The notes under the pieces were generated by a model. It did no database searches and had not been told where the DNA came from. It was given only the letters and a program-made list of their open reading frames with translations. This document shows positions 26,796 to 34,705 of a stretch of 64,000 nt of DNA, piece after piece (position 1 is the first letter of the stretch; every line of letters begins with the position of its first letter). Source of the stretch: LZORAL124-50-18 sp051208045 (GTDB lineage: Bacteria > Pseudomonadota > Gammaproteobacteria > Pseudomonadales > Oleiphilaceae); NCBI GenBank assembly GCA_051208045.1, contig JBPJFY010000001.1:806001-870000 (forward strand), written 5' to 3'. A program made the position numbers and the translations under genes.

Positions 26796-29700
26796 ATGGT
26801 AATCGATAAGCATCGTTTTTGGCGTACAGGCAGCCAGTGGCTCCTGTTGATGATCGGCTTGTGCGCTGGAGCGCTCGCGCATGCGTGGAAAATGGAAGCC
26901 GGCACCCTGAACCTGGGCACCACCACGAGTTATACCCAATTACAGTCCCACACCTTTCAGCAGGTCTATGACACGCCGCCGGTGGTGATTATTCTGACGG
27001 AGGATCGCGGGGGAGACCCGTCCCATGTGCGCGTCAGTAACGTGACGACCACGGGATTCCGCGCTTCCCAGATGGAGCCAAATTCGGAAGATGGTCCGCA
27101 CGCCAGCATGGTGGTGACCTATTTTGCCATTGAGCCCGGATTACACACGCTGGACGACGGCACGGTGATTGAAGCCGGCATCGTCAACACCCAGGAACAG
27201 CAGTTTAACGGCAAAGAAGCGAACAACGCGGCGAAGGCTGATTGGGTTAAACACAAGCTGGCCCAGAAGTTCAAAAAGCCCATGGTGCTCACGCACCTCC
27301 AAACCACCAACAATGAGCCGGGTATTCAGCCCCGAAAGCCGTCTCATCCCTGGCTGACGGTGGCGATGAAAAACATCAAGGACGACGAAATCGAAGTCGC
27401 GATTGAACGCAGCGAAGAATACGACAGCGTATCCGGCAAAGACTTTATTTTTAATGCACTCACGACTACGGAATCCATCGGGTATGTCGCCATTGACAGC
27501 GATGTTCAGGGAACCTTTAACGACTTCATCGGAGTGCCCGTAGTGTTCGAGACGCTGTTTGAAAAAACCGCGGTGGATGGCTGGGATGAAGGATGCGACA
27601 CCATTAACTTTAACGGCACCTATTCCAGTACACCACTCGTGCTGGCCAGTCAGTCCAGCCGGGTAGAAAAAGATGGCGGGTGGTTCCGGGAATGTGACCG
27701 TAATACCTCGCGTATTCGATTGACCATCGACGAGGACCAAAAACAGGATTCCGAGCGCAAGCATAAAAAAGAAGACGCGAGTGTGCTGGTGTTCTCCCGT
27801 GCATTCGTTTTCAACTCCAATGCGACCACCGCCCCGACGACAGATATCTTCATGCTGGAAGCCGACTCTGCGGTGCTGGACCCCAGCCAGTTCACCAGCG
27901 TGTCGTTTCGGCAGGAGTATGAGCAACCGCCGGCGGTGTTTGTGCTGGGCGACAATGTAAACCCGGAACCCACCACCGTGAGGATCCGTAATGTCACCAA
28001 AACCGGGTTTGAGGTTGTGCCTGCCGAGCTGCAACTCAGGAACGGGTATTCGGATGCGACGGATCAGAACACCACTATTCACTACCTCGCCGTGCCCTAC
28101 GGTCAATTCCAGTTTCCGGATGGCAAAAAGATTGAAGTGTCCTCTTTCCCGATCACGAATTACCAGGCCAAGTACGTTTCCGGTTCCAATTGGCTGACGT
28201 TCAATTTCAAGTCAGGTTTTTCAGGGACACCCGCTTTGATCGGCCAGATTCAAACCATGAGTAATGAAACGGGCCACACCCCTGGCGCAGCCTCCATTCC
28301 CTCCTTGGAAACCACCTTTCGAAGTGTGACAAGCACCAGTGCCAATTTAGCTCTGGAGCGCGCCGAGACTGACGCGGGCAGTATTACCCAGCCGGAAACC
28401 GTGGCCTATCTAGCGATGGAAACCGGTGTCATTACGGATTTCTTTGATATCGACGGCAACGTGGTGAAAGCCGAAGCGGTGCGCACGCCGGATAATATCG
28501 CGGGTTCCATCAGTTGTTATACCGCAAACTTTGCCCAGACCTATACCGGCAGTCCCTTGTTGGTGGGCAGTCAAAACACCCGGGATGGCGGCGATGGCGG
28601 CTGGCTGCGCCGCTGTTCCACGTCCACCAGCAGCGCACGCATCAAAATTGAGGAAGACTGGGGACGGGATAAAGACAACGCGCACACCACGGAAGTGGCG
28701 GCCTTTATGGTGTTTTCCCAGCCTTTTGCGGCAGACTTCTCGCAGGCGGCCAATTACCGGTTGGAAGAAGCCAGCTGGAATGGGACCTCCGGTGAAGTGA
28801 AGGATTTTGGCAATTTTGGCCTGCATGGCACGGCGGTGGGTACGGCAACGCCGAGAACAGCACAGGTGTGCCTGGGGGCCAGTCTGGATGGCAGTGGCTA
28901 TGTGCAAGTGGCCGACAGCGATAACCTGGACATACTGGACGAGCTGACGGTGATGGCTTGGATCAAGGCAGACCAGCTTCCAGCGTCGGATTTGATGACA
29001 ATTGTTTCCAAGGATGAAAACTTTGAATTTCATCTCCGACCAGATGGGCGGGTGTTCTGGTGGTGGCAGGGCAGTGGGGGAACCCGCTCTTTTGATACCG
29101 GGGGCTATCGGGTGACCGTCGGTGACTGGTATCACGTAGCGATTACCTATTCCAAAAAAGACGGAGTACAAAAAATTTACGTTGGCGGTGTTGAGCGGGC
29201 GTCGCGCTCCTATGCGAATGAGACGCTGGCCAAAAACACCGATCCGCTCTTTATCGGCACGGACCTGAATTTTGCCTCCCGCAATTTTAAAGGGTTGATC
29301 GATGAAGTGCGCGTGTTTACCCGTGCACTGTCCGCTACCGCGATTAATCGCTACAAAGACATTACGCGGCCGTGTGACAGCTGTGCTTTGGGGAGCTTTG
29401 AAATTATCCAGCCCGCTTTCGGCCTGGCGTGCCCGGATACCCGTGCTGAGGTCACCATTCGCGCGGTCTGTGATGACGGTACGACCACCAAAGAAGACTA
29501 TGACGGGGTAGTTAATTTATCCGCCAGCCCGGATGACGATGCTCAGTCCGATTCCGTGTTTTACGATACAGCGACCGGTGGCACGATAATCACAGACTAT
29601 GACTTTGATGGCTCCGAGAAGGGAGAAGTCAAAGTCTACCTGTATCACACCAACGAAAATGTGGTCACTGCGAGCGGTACTGATGCAGCCGCCTCGATCA

Positions 29701-31505
29701 CCACGTCTGCGGTGACGGGCACAGACTTTCGAACACAGGGCTTCAAGATTTCATCCACGCCGTCAAACTTTGTCTGTGGGAACAAAACAACCATGGCCTT
29801 GACTGCCTATGGGCAAGGCGATAATGGTCCAGGGGGCGCTTGTGAAGTTATCGAGAATTTTAGTCCCACCGAAAAGTTTGATGTCTGGTTTGAAGCCACC
29901 ACCGGTATCTTGCCAGAACCGGCGAAAACCTTAACGATTGCGGGCACGGATATTGCGTCATCGGTCACCAGTGCAACGGCGGATAGAAATCTCGGGCTGA
30001 CGTTCACCTCCGGGGTGGCTTCGTTCGAGGTGGCTTATGCGAATGCGGCGCGCATTGACAATATCAACTTCCGATTCGATCAAGCGCCCTATGACAAGCC
30101 TGAGTTTGAAAAGATGACTGCCTCTACCGCCAGTATTGTGGTGCGCCCGGACGCTTTTCTTTTGGCCTCATCCGCGGCGAACCCGCACACCGCAGGCGCA
30201 CCCTTTGACCTTTCCATCACCGCAACCTGTGAAGGCGGTCCACCAACACCAACCGCCACGCACTACCAACCCAACGCACCCGCCGACCTTGAGGTGTATC
30301 TCGAACGCACCGGGCCGGTTGCTGGCGGGGCAGAAGGGGAACTCGCTGGTGTGGCGATGGCCTCAGGCCTGCCGCTGAGCTCGGCACTTGGCAGTCCGGG
30401 CACCTATCTGGATGCCAATGTTGCGTTCTCCAATGGCGTATTCAGTACTTCTGCGGCTACCTACTCGGAAGTGGGGGATGTGAAATTTTATGTGAAAGAT
30501 AACAACTATTATGGTGAAGCCATTCCTGCCGTGTCGATCCCCCTCGGGCGCTTCAAGCCAGCGTACTTTGTGGCGACCGATAACACCCCGACATTCCGGA
30601 ACGGCACGGGCGCTTGGGGTTGTAACTTTACCTACCAAGGTCAGACCTTTGGCTTCGACACCGGGCAAGACCCGCAGGTGACCTTGACCGCATTTAATGC
30701 GCAGGGAACGCAGACGCAGAATTACATTGATACCTATGCGGATATTAATGGTGTGCTAACCAGTAATGGTGTTTGGAGCTATGTCGACAAGGTGGGCGGT
30801 GCGTCCAGTTTGGACACGAGCGCCAGCGCGCCGTCTGATAGTGTTATCAAACTGGGCAATGGCCAGGTGCGAATCGACATCTCCAACGAAACCTTCGTTT
30901 ACCAGAAAAGTGGCTCTTTGCCAGTAGCGTCAGATGGACCATTCAATGCGAGGGTCGATCTGGATTTTCCTGCTGCTTATCTGACAGATGATGATGCCGT
31001 ATGTGTAAAAGATGATAAAGACGATACAACCTGCAACGACTACACCATCGCAGATATCGGCAGCACTGAGATCCGCTATGGACGCTGGAACATGGAGAGC
31101 CAGGCTGGCCCGGAAACCGGTAACCTGAGCTTGTTTGCCCAGGCAGAATACTGGAATGGTACTGAATTCCAGCGAAACACACTGGACAGTTGCACCAATC
31201 TTGCCTCTGCGATCAATGTTGTGGAAGATGGCGACAACGATTTTGCCGCTATCCCGGTGGGTGGTGGGTCCTCGAATTTTACCTATGCGGGCCCGTTGAG
31301 CGCTGGGCAGGGGAATTTCCTGTTCAGCAGTCCCGGCTCGGGCAATACCGGCACATTGAACCTTGAAGTCGACTTAAGTGCGTTCCCGTGGTTGCAATTT
31401 GACTGGTATGGCACAGGGGCAGTGGATCACCCGGATGTGAAAGCCACCTTCGGGGTGTATCGTGGCCATGACCGCATCATCTACTGGCGTGAGTTGAATC
31501 CTTAA
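26796..31505 (+). CDS. Very large secreted MshQ-like protein with LamG domain
   Basis: 1569 residues from the ATG at 26796, which begins a signal peptide (MVIDKHRFWRTGSQWLLLMI, cleaved near AHA-W); the upstream in-frame ATG at 26679 sits at the edge of a mobile element. Two copies of a roughly 300-residue module follow, each opening with a 'Phe-x-x-x-Tyr-x-x-Pro-Pro' block (FQQVYDTPPVVIIL and FRQEYEQPPAVFVL). A LamG/concanavalin-A-like domain covers about residues 650-850 (YRLEEASWNGTSGEVKDFG to IDEVRVFTRALS). The last 700 residues match the C-terminal DUF6701 region of MSHA biogenesis protein MshQ, ending YRGHDRIIYWRELNP. No other MSHA pilus genes are present. Confidence 0.8.
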   Translation: MVIDKHRFWRTGSQWLLLMIGLCAGALAHAWKMEAGTLNLGTTTSYTQLQSHTFQQVYDTPPVVIILTEDRGGDPSHVRVSNVTTTGFRASQMEPNSEDGPHASMVVTYFAIEPGLHTLDDGTVIEAGIVNTQEQQFNGKEANNAAKADWVKHKLAQKFKKPMVLTHLQTTNNEPGIQPRKPSHPWLTVAMKNIKDDEIEVAIERSEEYDSVSGKDFIFNALTTTESIGYVAIDSDVQGTFNDFIGVPVVFETLFEKTAVDGWDEGCDTINFNGTYSSTPLVLASQSSRVEKDGGWFRECDRNTSRIRLTIDEDQKQDSERKHKKEDASVLVFSRAFVFNSNATTAPTTDIFMLEADSAVLDPSQFTSVSFRQEYEQPPAVFVLGDNVNPEPTTVRIRNVTKTGFEVVPAELQLRNGYSDATDQNTTIHYLAVPYGQFQFPDGKKIEVSSFPITNYQAKYVSGSNWLTFNFKSGFSGTPALIGQIQTMSNETGHTPGAASIPSLETTFRSVTSTSANLALERAETDAGSITQPETVAYLAMETGVITDFFDIDGNVVKAEAVRTPDNIAGSISCYTANFAQTYTGSPLLVGSQNTRDGGDGGWLRRCSTSTSSARIKIEEDWGRDKDNAHTTEVAAFMVFSQPFAADFSQAANYRLEEASWNGTSGEVKDFGNFGLHGTAVGTATPRTAQVCLGASLDGSGYVQVADSDNLDILDELTVMAWIKADQLPASDLMTIVSKDENFEFHLRPDGRVFWWWQGSGGTRSFDTGGYRVTVGDWYHVAITYSKKDGVQKIYVGGVERASRSYANETLAKNTDPLFIGTDLNFASRNFKGLIDEVRVFTRALSATAINRYKDITRPCDSCALGSFEIIQPAFGLACPDTRAEVTIRAVCDDGTTTKEDYDGVVNLSASPDDDAQSDSVFYDTATGGTIITDYDFDGSEKGEVKVYLYHTNENVVTASGTDAAASITTSAVTGTDFRTQGFKISSTPSNFVCGNKTTMALTAYGQGDNGPGGACEVIENFSPTEKFDVWFEATTGILPEPAKTLTIAGTDIASSVTSATADRNLGLTFTSGVASFEVAYANAARIDNINFRFDQAPYDKPEFEKMTASTASIVVRPDAFLLASSAANPHTAGAPFDLSITATCEGGPPTPTATHYQPNAPADLEVYLERTGPVAGGAEGELAGVAMASGLPLSSALGSPGTYLDANVAFSNGVFSTSAATYSEVGDVKFYVKDNNYYGEAIPAVSIPLGRFKPAYFVATDNTPTFRNGTGAWGCNFTYQGQTFGFDTGQDPQVTLTAFNAQGTQTQNYIDTYADINGVLTSNGVWSYVDKVGGASSLDTSASAPSDSVIKLGNGQVRIDISNETFVYQKSGSLPVASDGPFNARVDLDFPAAYLTDDDAVCVKDDKDDTTCNDYTIADIGSTEIRYGRWNMESQAGPETGNLSLFAQAEYWNGTEFQRNTLDSCTNLASAINVVEDGDNDFAAIPVGGGSSNFTYAGPLSAGQGNFLFSSPGSGNTGTLNLEVDLSAFPWLQFDWYGTGAVDHPDVKATFGVYRGHDRIIYWRELNP

Positions 31506-31583
31506 TCTACGCTAATATTTGACCAAACAATTTGCAATTTGTAACAAATTTGATCAGATTTAGTACAGTCGTCACACAATGTA

Positions 31584-31603
31584 ATCTTAATTTTCGTTAA
31601 GAT
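31584..31603. promoter_or_regulatory. Palindrome upstream of the PEP-CTERM gene
   Basis: ATCTTAA and TTAAGAT are perfect inverted copies separated by six bases, in a markedly AT-rich 255-base gap. It lies 158 bases before the start of the PEP-CTERM gene and could be a regulator site. No T-run follows, so a terminator for the MshQ-like gene is less likely. Confidence 0.3.
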
Positions 31604-31760
31604 AAATCGTGTTAAAAAGTAAATCAGCTGATAGTAAAAGCACATCCAATAACAATATCTAGGGAATAGATGACTACTATCAGGACACTGTCCGTACCAG
31701 CGGGATAGTGCGATGACAACAATGTTTGTTTGAAGTAGGCTGTACATGGGAGGTAGACGG

Positions 31761-32456
31761 ATGAAGGCGATACGCCGGGGTCTGGCAACGGGCGCACTGT
31801 TGTCTGTGATGGGCACGCATGTCGGTGCAGGCCAAATCGATTTTTTAATTGGTGATGTGGATAATCTGGGGGGAGAGGTCGGCTCGTTCCTCAACGCAAG
31901 TAATGAAACTGTTCACTACTTTGTTGGTCCTTTCGATCACCGAAGCGCTGCAGAGAAAGCTCTGGGTGTCAACGAATACTATACCGACTGGGCGGCGATC
32001 CGTGAAGGAACGCAGATGGCCAATCCCATCTTTCAATTTAACTACAGTCCGATTCCAACGATTGCCAGCGCAACACTGACTGTGGGAATTGGTGGGGCTG
32101 AAAATAACAATGAGTCTTTGTATCTGGACGATCAGCTGGTGTCCGATATCTTCCCAATTCAGCCTCCCACGTGTTTGGGACCTTGCGAGAAGAATATTTT
32201 CGGCTTGATCACCAACACCGTGTACTCATACACACCGGAATATTCCTGGGATATTCCAGCCCATCTACTTGCGAATATTATGGATGGGCAGGCAGAATTC
32301 CGGTTTAACTTTAATCGAGTGAACGATCCGGCTGCCGGCGACTATGTGGTGATCGACTATGTGCGATTTACCATCAACACCGTCCCTGAACCTGGCAGTG
32401 TCGCATTGTTGGCTGCAGGTCTGTTGGGATTATCACGGTTGCGCCAAACGCGCTGA
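31761..32456 (+). CDS. PEP-CTERM sorting-domain protein
   Basis: 231 residues from the ATG at 31761, with GGGAGGTAG upstream; an in-frame ATG at 31746 overlaps that site. A signal peptide (MKAIRRGLATGALLSVMGTH) is followed by a beta-rich domain with a possible disulfide loop (PPTCLGPCEKN). The C-terminus has the full exosortase sorting signal: VPEPGS, a hydrophobic helix VALLAAGLLGLS and the basic tail RLRQTR. Exosortase cleaves at the PEP motif and the protein is delivered to the outer surface or extracellular matrix. It follows the MshQ-like gene by 255 bases on the same strand. Confidence 0.9.
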   Translation: MKAIRRGLATGALLSVMGTHVGAGQIDFLIGDVDNLGGEVGSFLNASNETVHYFVGPFDHRSAAEKALGVNEYYTDWAAIREGTQMANPIFQFNYSPIPTIASATLTVGIGGAENNNESLYLDDQLVSDIFPIQPPTCLGPCEKNIFGLITNTVYSYTPEYSWDIPAHLLANIMDGQAEFRFNFNRVNDPAAGDYVVIDYVRFTINTVPEPGSVALLAAGLLGLSRLRQTR

Positions 32457-32460
32457 TTCG

Positions 32461-33267
32461 TCAGGCATCCCACGTGTTTATGCTCTGCTCGTAGAGCTTC
32501 AATGTCTCCGCATCCCACACGCGCAAGGCTTTGTGCCGGTATCGCCAGATACCGGTCCAGAGAACTGGCGCGCTGTGTTTAATTGTCTGCCAGAAGCGTT
32601 GTCGAACACTGCGCTTTTTCAGCTGTCCGTCCTGGAAGAGCAGATAGGCCTGTGTGCCGTAAAGCATCATCAGTGTCAGGGGGAGCCACAGCAGAGCCAG
32701 GGAGAAGGGAATCAACCACTTTGACTCCGGCTGTACTTCTCTGTACACATCCAGACATACTGCCTGGTGCTCCAACTCCTCGATCGCGTGCCAGGTGAGA
32801 AAGCTGACCAATGCATTCTTGTTTTCTCCTGCCCACTGTGACGTGTCTTTCAAATAGTCTTTGGCGAGTGCGCTGGTAAAATGCTCAAACGCCGCTGGAA
32901 TCGAGGCAGCTGGCAATACCTTGGCGATGAATTGATAGGCCTTTTCCTGTAACCAGACGGCCCACCTGAGTTTTGGGTAGCGCTTCAGCAGCCAACGGTT
33001 GGTTTCCCGGTGCAGTTTGGCATGTTGGCCTTCCTGGCGGATGACGGCCTGTACCTGAATATGGAGTTGTTCACTCTTTATCAGAGGCTTCACTTCCCGT
33101 AACACCTGAATCACCAACTTTTCAGATGCCGGTACATAAAGCGAGAGCGCGTTAAAAAAATGACTGGCGACTTCATCTTTCAACCAGATTCGGGGAGCAT
33201 GCTCAAAATCAAATTCTGGTGTGCGTGGTTGAACCAGAACACTTGCAGGCGTCGTGGGTGAGGGCAT
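32461..33267 (-). CDS. Predicted metal-dependent hydrolase (PF10118), ferritin-like
   Basis: 268 residues. Helical, with acidic/His motifs that form a dimetal site: LYVPASEKLVIQVLREVKP, RQEGQHAKLH (ExxH) and HAIEELEHQAVCLDVY (EExxH). The family is annotated as 'metal-dependent hydrolase' but the motif pattern looks like a ferritin-like diiron protein. Length is normal. A hydrophobic pair of segments near residues 195-225 (WLIPFSLALLWLPLTLMML) is unusual for a soluble enzyme and suggests membrane association. It is convergent with the PEP-CTERM gene by four bases. Confidence 0.8.
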   Translation of the reverse strand: MPSPTTPASVLVQPRTPEFDFEHAPRIWLKDEVASHFFNALSLYVPASEKLVIQVLREVKPLIKSEQLHIQVQAVIRQEGQHAKLHRETNRWLLKRYPKLRWAVWLQEKAYQFIAKVLPAASIPAAFEHFTSALAKDYLKDTSQWAGENKNALVSFLTWHAIEELEHQAVCLDVYREVQPESKWLIPFSLALLWLPLTLMMLYGTQAYLLFQDGQLKKRSVRQRFWQTIKHSAPVLWTGIWRYRHKALRVWDAETLKLYEQSINTWDA

Positions 33268-33362
33268 GGTAGTTCCTTCGACTCAGTCCTTGTATCGTGC
33301 AGATGTTGCCTCAGACACCCAAACTGAGGATACGGAAGTATTGTGCGCTTTTTCTGAGTATT

Positions 33363-33380
33363 TATGCAAATTATTGCATA
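33363..33380. promoter_or_regulatory. Perfect palindrome TATGCAA-ATTA-TTGCATA
   Basis: Seven-base arms with a four-base centre. It lies in the divergent gap between the metal-hydrolase gene (start 33267) and the glutaredoxin gene (start 33543), about 95 bases from the former. It could be an operator for either. It does not match FNR, Fur or LexA consensus sites. Confidence 0.35.
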
Positions 33381-33542
33381 TTGTTTGAGTGGTTGCGCAC
33401 AAATTGCTCGAACCAGTGGCTTGAATAAAAAAATATTGATTATGAATTTCTATCAAAATTATTGAGACAATAGATTAGATTGTTCTTGCGTAGTTCGGGA
33501 TACTGAGGGTGTTGGAAATTTGATCGGTTAAAGGTGAAAAAA

Positions 33543-33788
33543 ATGAAGCGGTTTACGGTGTTTGGAAAAGAAGGATGTGGATATTGTCGACGTGCAAAGC
33601 AATTGATTGAAGACGCGGGATACCCGATCAGATACATCGACATCCATGAGGAGGGAATCTCCAAGGCCGATTTGGAGAAAACCGTCGGCAAGCCGGTTGA
33701 AACGGTGCCTCAAATTTTTCATGGTACTGACTATGTGGGTGGATGTACCGAGCTCGAAGTCTACCTTCCCACGTTGATCGCGGCTTAG
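33543..33788 (+). CDS. Glutaredoxin
   Basis: 81 residues from the ATG at 33543; AAAGGTGA lies just upstream and an in-frame GTG at 33534 overlaps it. The active site is CGYC in FGKEGCGYCRRAKQL. The cis-Pro TVPQIF and the GSH-binding GGCTELEVYL at the end are in place. It reduces disulfides or glutathione mixed disulfides with GSH. Size and motifs fit a GrxC-like class I dithiol glutaredoxin. It is divergent from the metal-hydrolase gene, with a 275-base AT-rich gap between them. Confidence 0.9.
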   Translation: MKRFTVFGKEGCGYCRRAKQLIEDAGYPIRYIDIHEEGISKADLEKTVGKPVETVPQIFHGTDYVGGCTELEVYLPTLIAA

Positions 33789-33804
33789 CGCAATGAAAAA
33801 ACGC

Positions 33805-33833
33805 TTGAATAAAGTAATGATAATCATTACTAT
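33805..33833 (+). promoter_or_regulatory. Sigma-70 promoter overlapped by a Fur box
   Basis: TTGAAT (33805-33810) and TACTAT (33828-33833) are separated by an ideal 17 bases. The spacer and -10 are covered by a Fur-like operator. It lies downstream of the glutaredoxin stop and points into a 55-base stretch ending in a terminator, not into an ORF. Confidence 0.55.
33813..33831. promoter_or_regulatory. Fur box
   Basis: AGTAATGATAATCATTACT matches the 19-bp Fur consensus (GATAATGATAATCATTATC) at 15 of 19 positions and is itself a perfect 9+1+9 palindrome. Iron-loaded Fur bound here would block the promoter at 33805-33833. Confidence 0.7.
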
Positions 33834-33839
33834 CTTGGC

Positions 33840-33888
33840 GTCGTTAAAGTAATTCTGGTTTTGGGGCTGGCATGGCCCCATTTTTTTT
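33840..33888 (+). ncRNA. Candidate Fur-regulated small RNA
   Basis: A transcript starting about seven bases after the -10 would run to the terminator at 33862-33888, giving about 50 nucleotides with no ORF. The layout (Fur box, promoter, short non-coding stretch, strong intrinsic terminator) is that of iron-responsive small RNAs such as RyhB or PrrF, but I see no sequence similarity to either and it is shorter. The alternative is that the terminator ends glutaredoxin transcription and the Fur box controls read-through to the hemolysin III gene. Confidence 0.35.
33862..33888 (+). terminator. Strong intrinsic terminator
   Basis: TGGGGC (33862-33867) pairs with GCCCCA (33875-33880), 7-base loop, followed at once by eight T. 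It ends transcription from the glutaredoxin gene, from the Fur-box promoter, or from both. Confidence 0.85.
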
Positions 33889-34015
33889 GTTTTTTAGTTG
33901 CCTATGATTTACTTTTTCTCTCTTTGCGCATAAATTAAGCGTACATGTGTATGCTGAAAATGCGTCCGCACGCCCTGAAATGCACGAATGATCCCAAAGT
34001 GGTGGAAGCGAGCCC

Positions 34016-34678
34016 GTGAGAGAATTGTCTACGACGTTGAATAAACACCCGCTCGAAGAGTGGTTAAACAGCCTGACACATGGATTGGGCGCTGTTTTAA
34101 GCTTGGTGGGGTTGGTCGCTCTGCTTGCTGTTGCCGTTGAGTTGGGAGACCCCTGGCGCATCGTCAGCTTTTCTGTGTACGGCGCGACGATGATTGCGCT
34201 GTTCCTGGCATCCACACTCTATCATGGCGCTCGAACACCTGCCGTCAAAGCACGCCTGAAAACGTTCGACCATTGCGCCATTTACCTGCTCATCGCCGGG
34301 AGTTATACGCCATTTTTGCTGGTCAGTATTCGCGGTGCGTTAGGCTGGGGGCTGTTTGCTGCCGTTTGGGGACTAGCCCTGTTTGGCATTACGCTCAAGT
34401 TGTTGTATCCCACACGATTCAAAGCGTTACGGGTAGGTACGTACATCCTCATGGGATGGCTCTCGCTGATCGCGGGTGCGGAACTGACGGAATCGCTGGC
34501 CTCTGAAGGATTTCAACTGTTGCTGCTGGGCGGCATTGTGTACACCCTGGGTGTGATCTTTTATCTGGGACACAAGATTCCCTTTAACCACGCCATCTGG
34601 CATCTGTTCGTGCTGGGCGGCAGCGCTTGTCACTATTTTACCGTGTACTACTACGTATCCCCAGCGGCCTCGGTCTGA
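34016..34678 (+). CDS. Hemolysin III family (PAQR-like) membrane protein
   Basis: 220 residues from a GTG with GGAAG eight bases upstream. Seven hydrophobic helices. The family signatures are visible: EEWLNSLTHGLGAVLS near the start, STLYHG, FDHCAIYLLIAGSYTPF, and HAIWHLFVLGGSACHYF at the end. The conserved Ser, His and Asp residues form a zinc site in PAQR proteins. Roles in membrane homeostasis or hydrolysis of ceramide-like lipids are proposed for the family; true hemolysin activity is not implied. Confidence 0.9.
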   Translation: MRELSTTLNKHPLEEWLNSLTHGLGAVLSLVGLVALLAVAVELGDPWRIVSFSVYGATMIALFLASTLYHGARTPAVKARLKTFDHCAIYLLIAGSYTPFLLVSIRGALGWGLFAAVWGLALFGITLKLLYPTRFKALRVGTYILMGWLSLIAGAELTESLASEGFQLLLLGGIVYTLGVIFYLGHKIPFNHAIWHLFVLGGSACHYFTVYYYVSPAASV

Positions 34679-34705
34679 GCACGGTGCTTCAGGAGCGCTG
34701 CCACG

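Noticed and set aside
27141..28106. 321-codon minus-strand ORF inside the MshQ-like gene
   Set aside because: Antisense to a clear secreted protein and biased in composition; no domain or start signal.
33436..33456. TTGAT...ATCAA pair resembling an FNR/ANR site
   Set aside because: The spacer is 11 bases, not 4, so it does not fit FNR.
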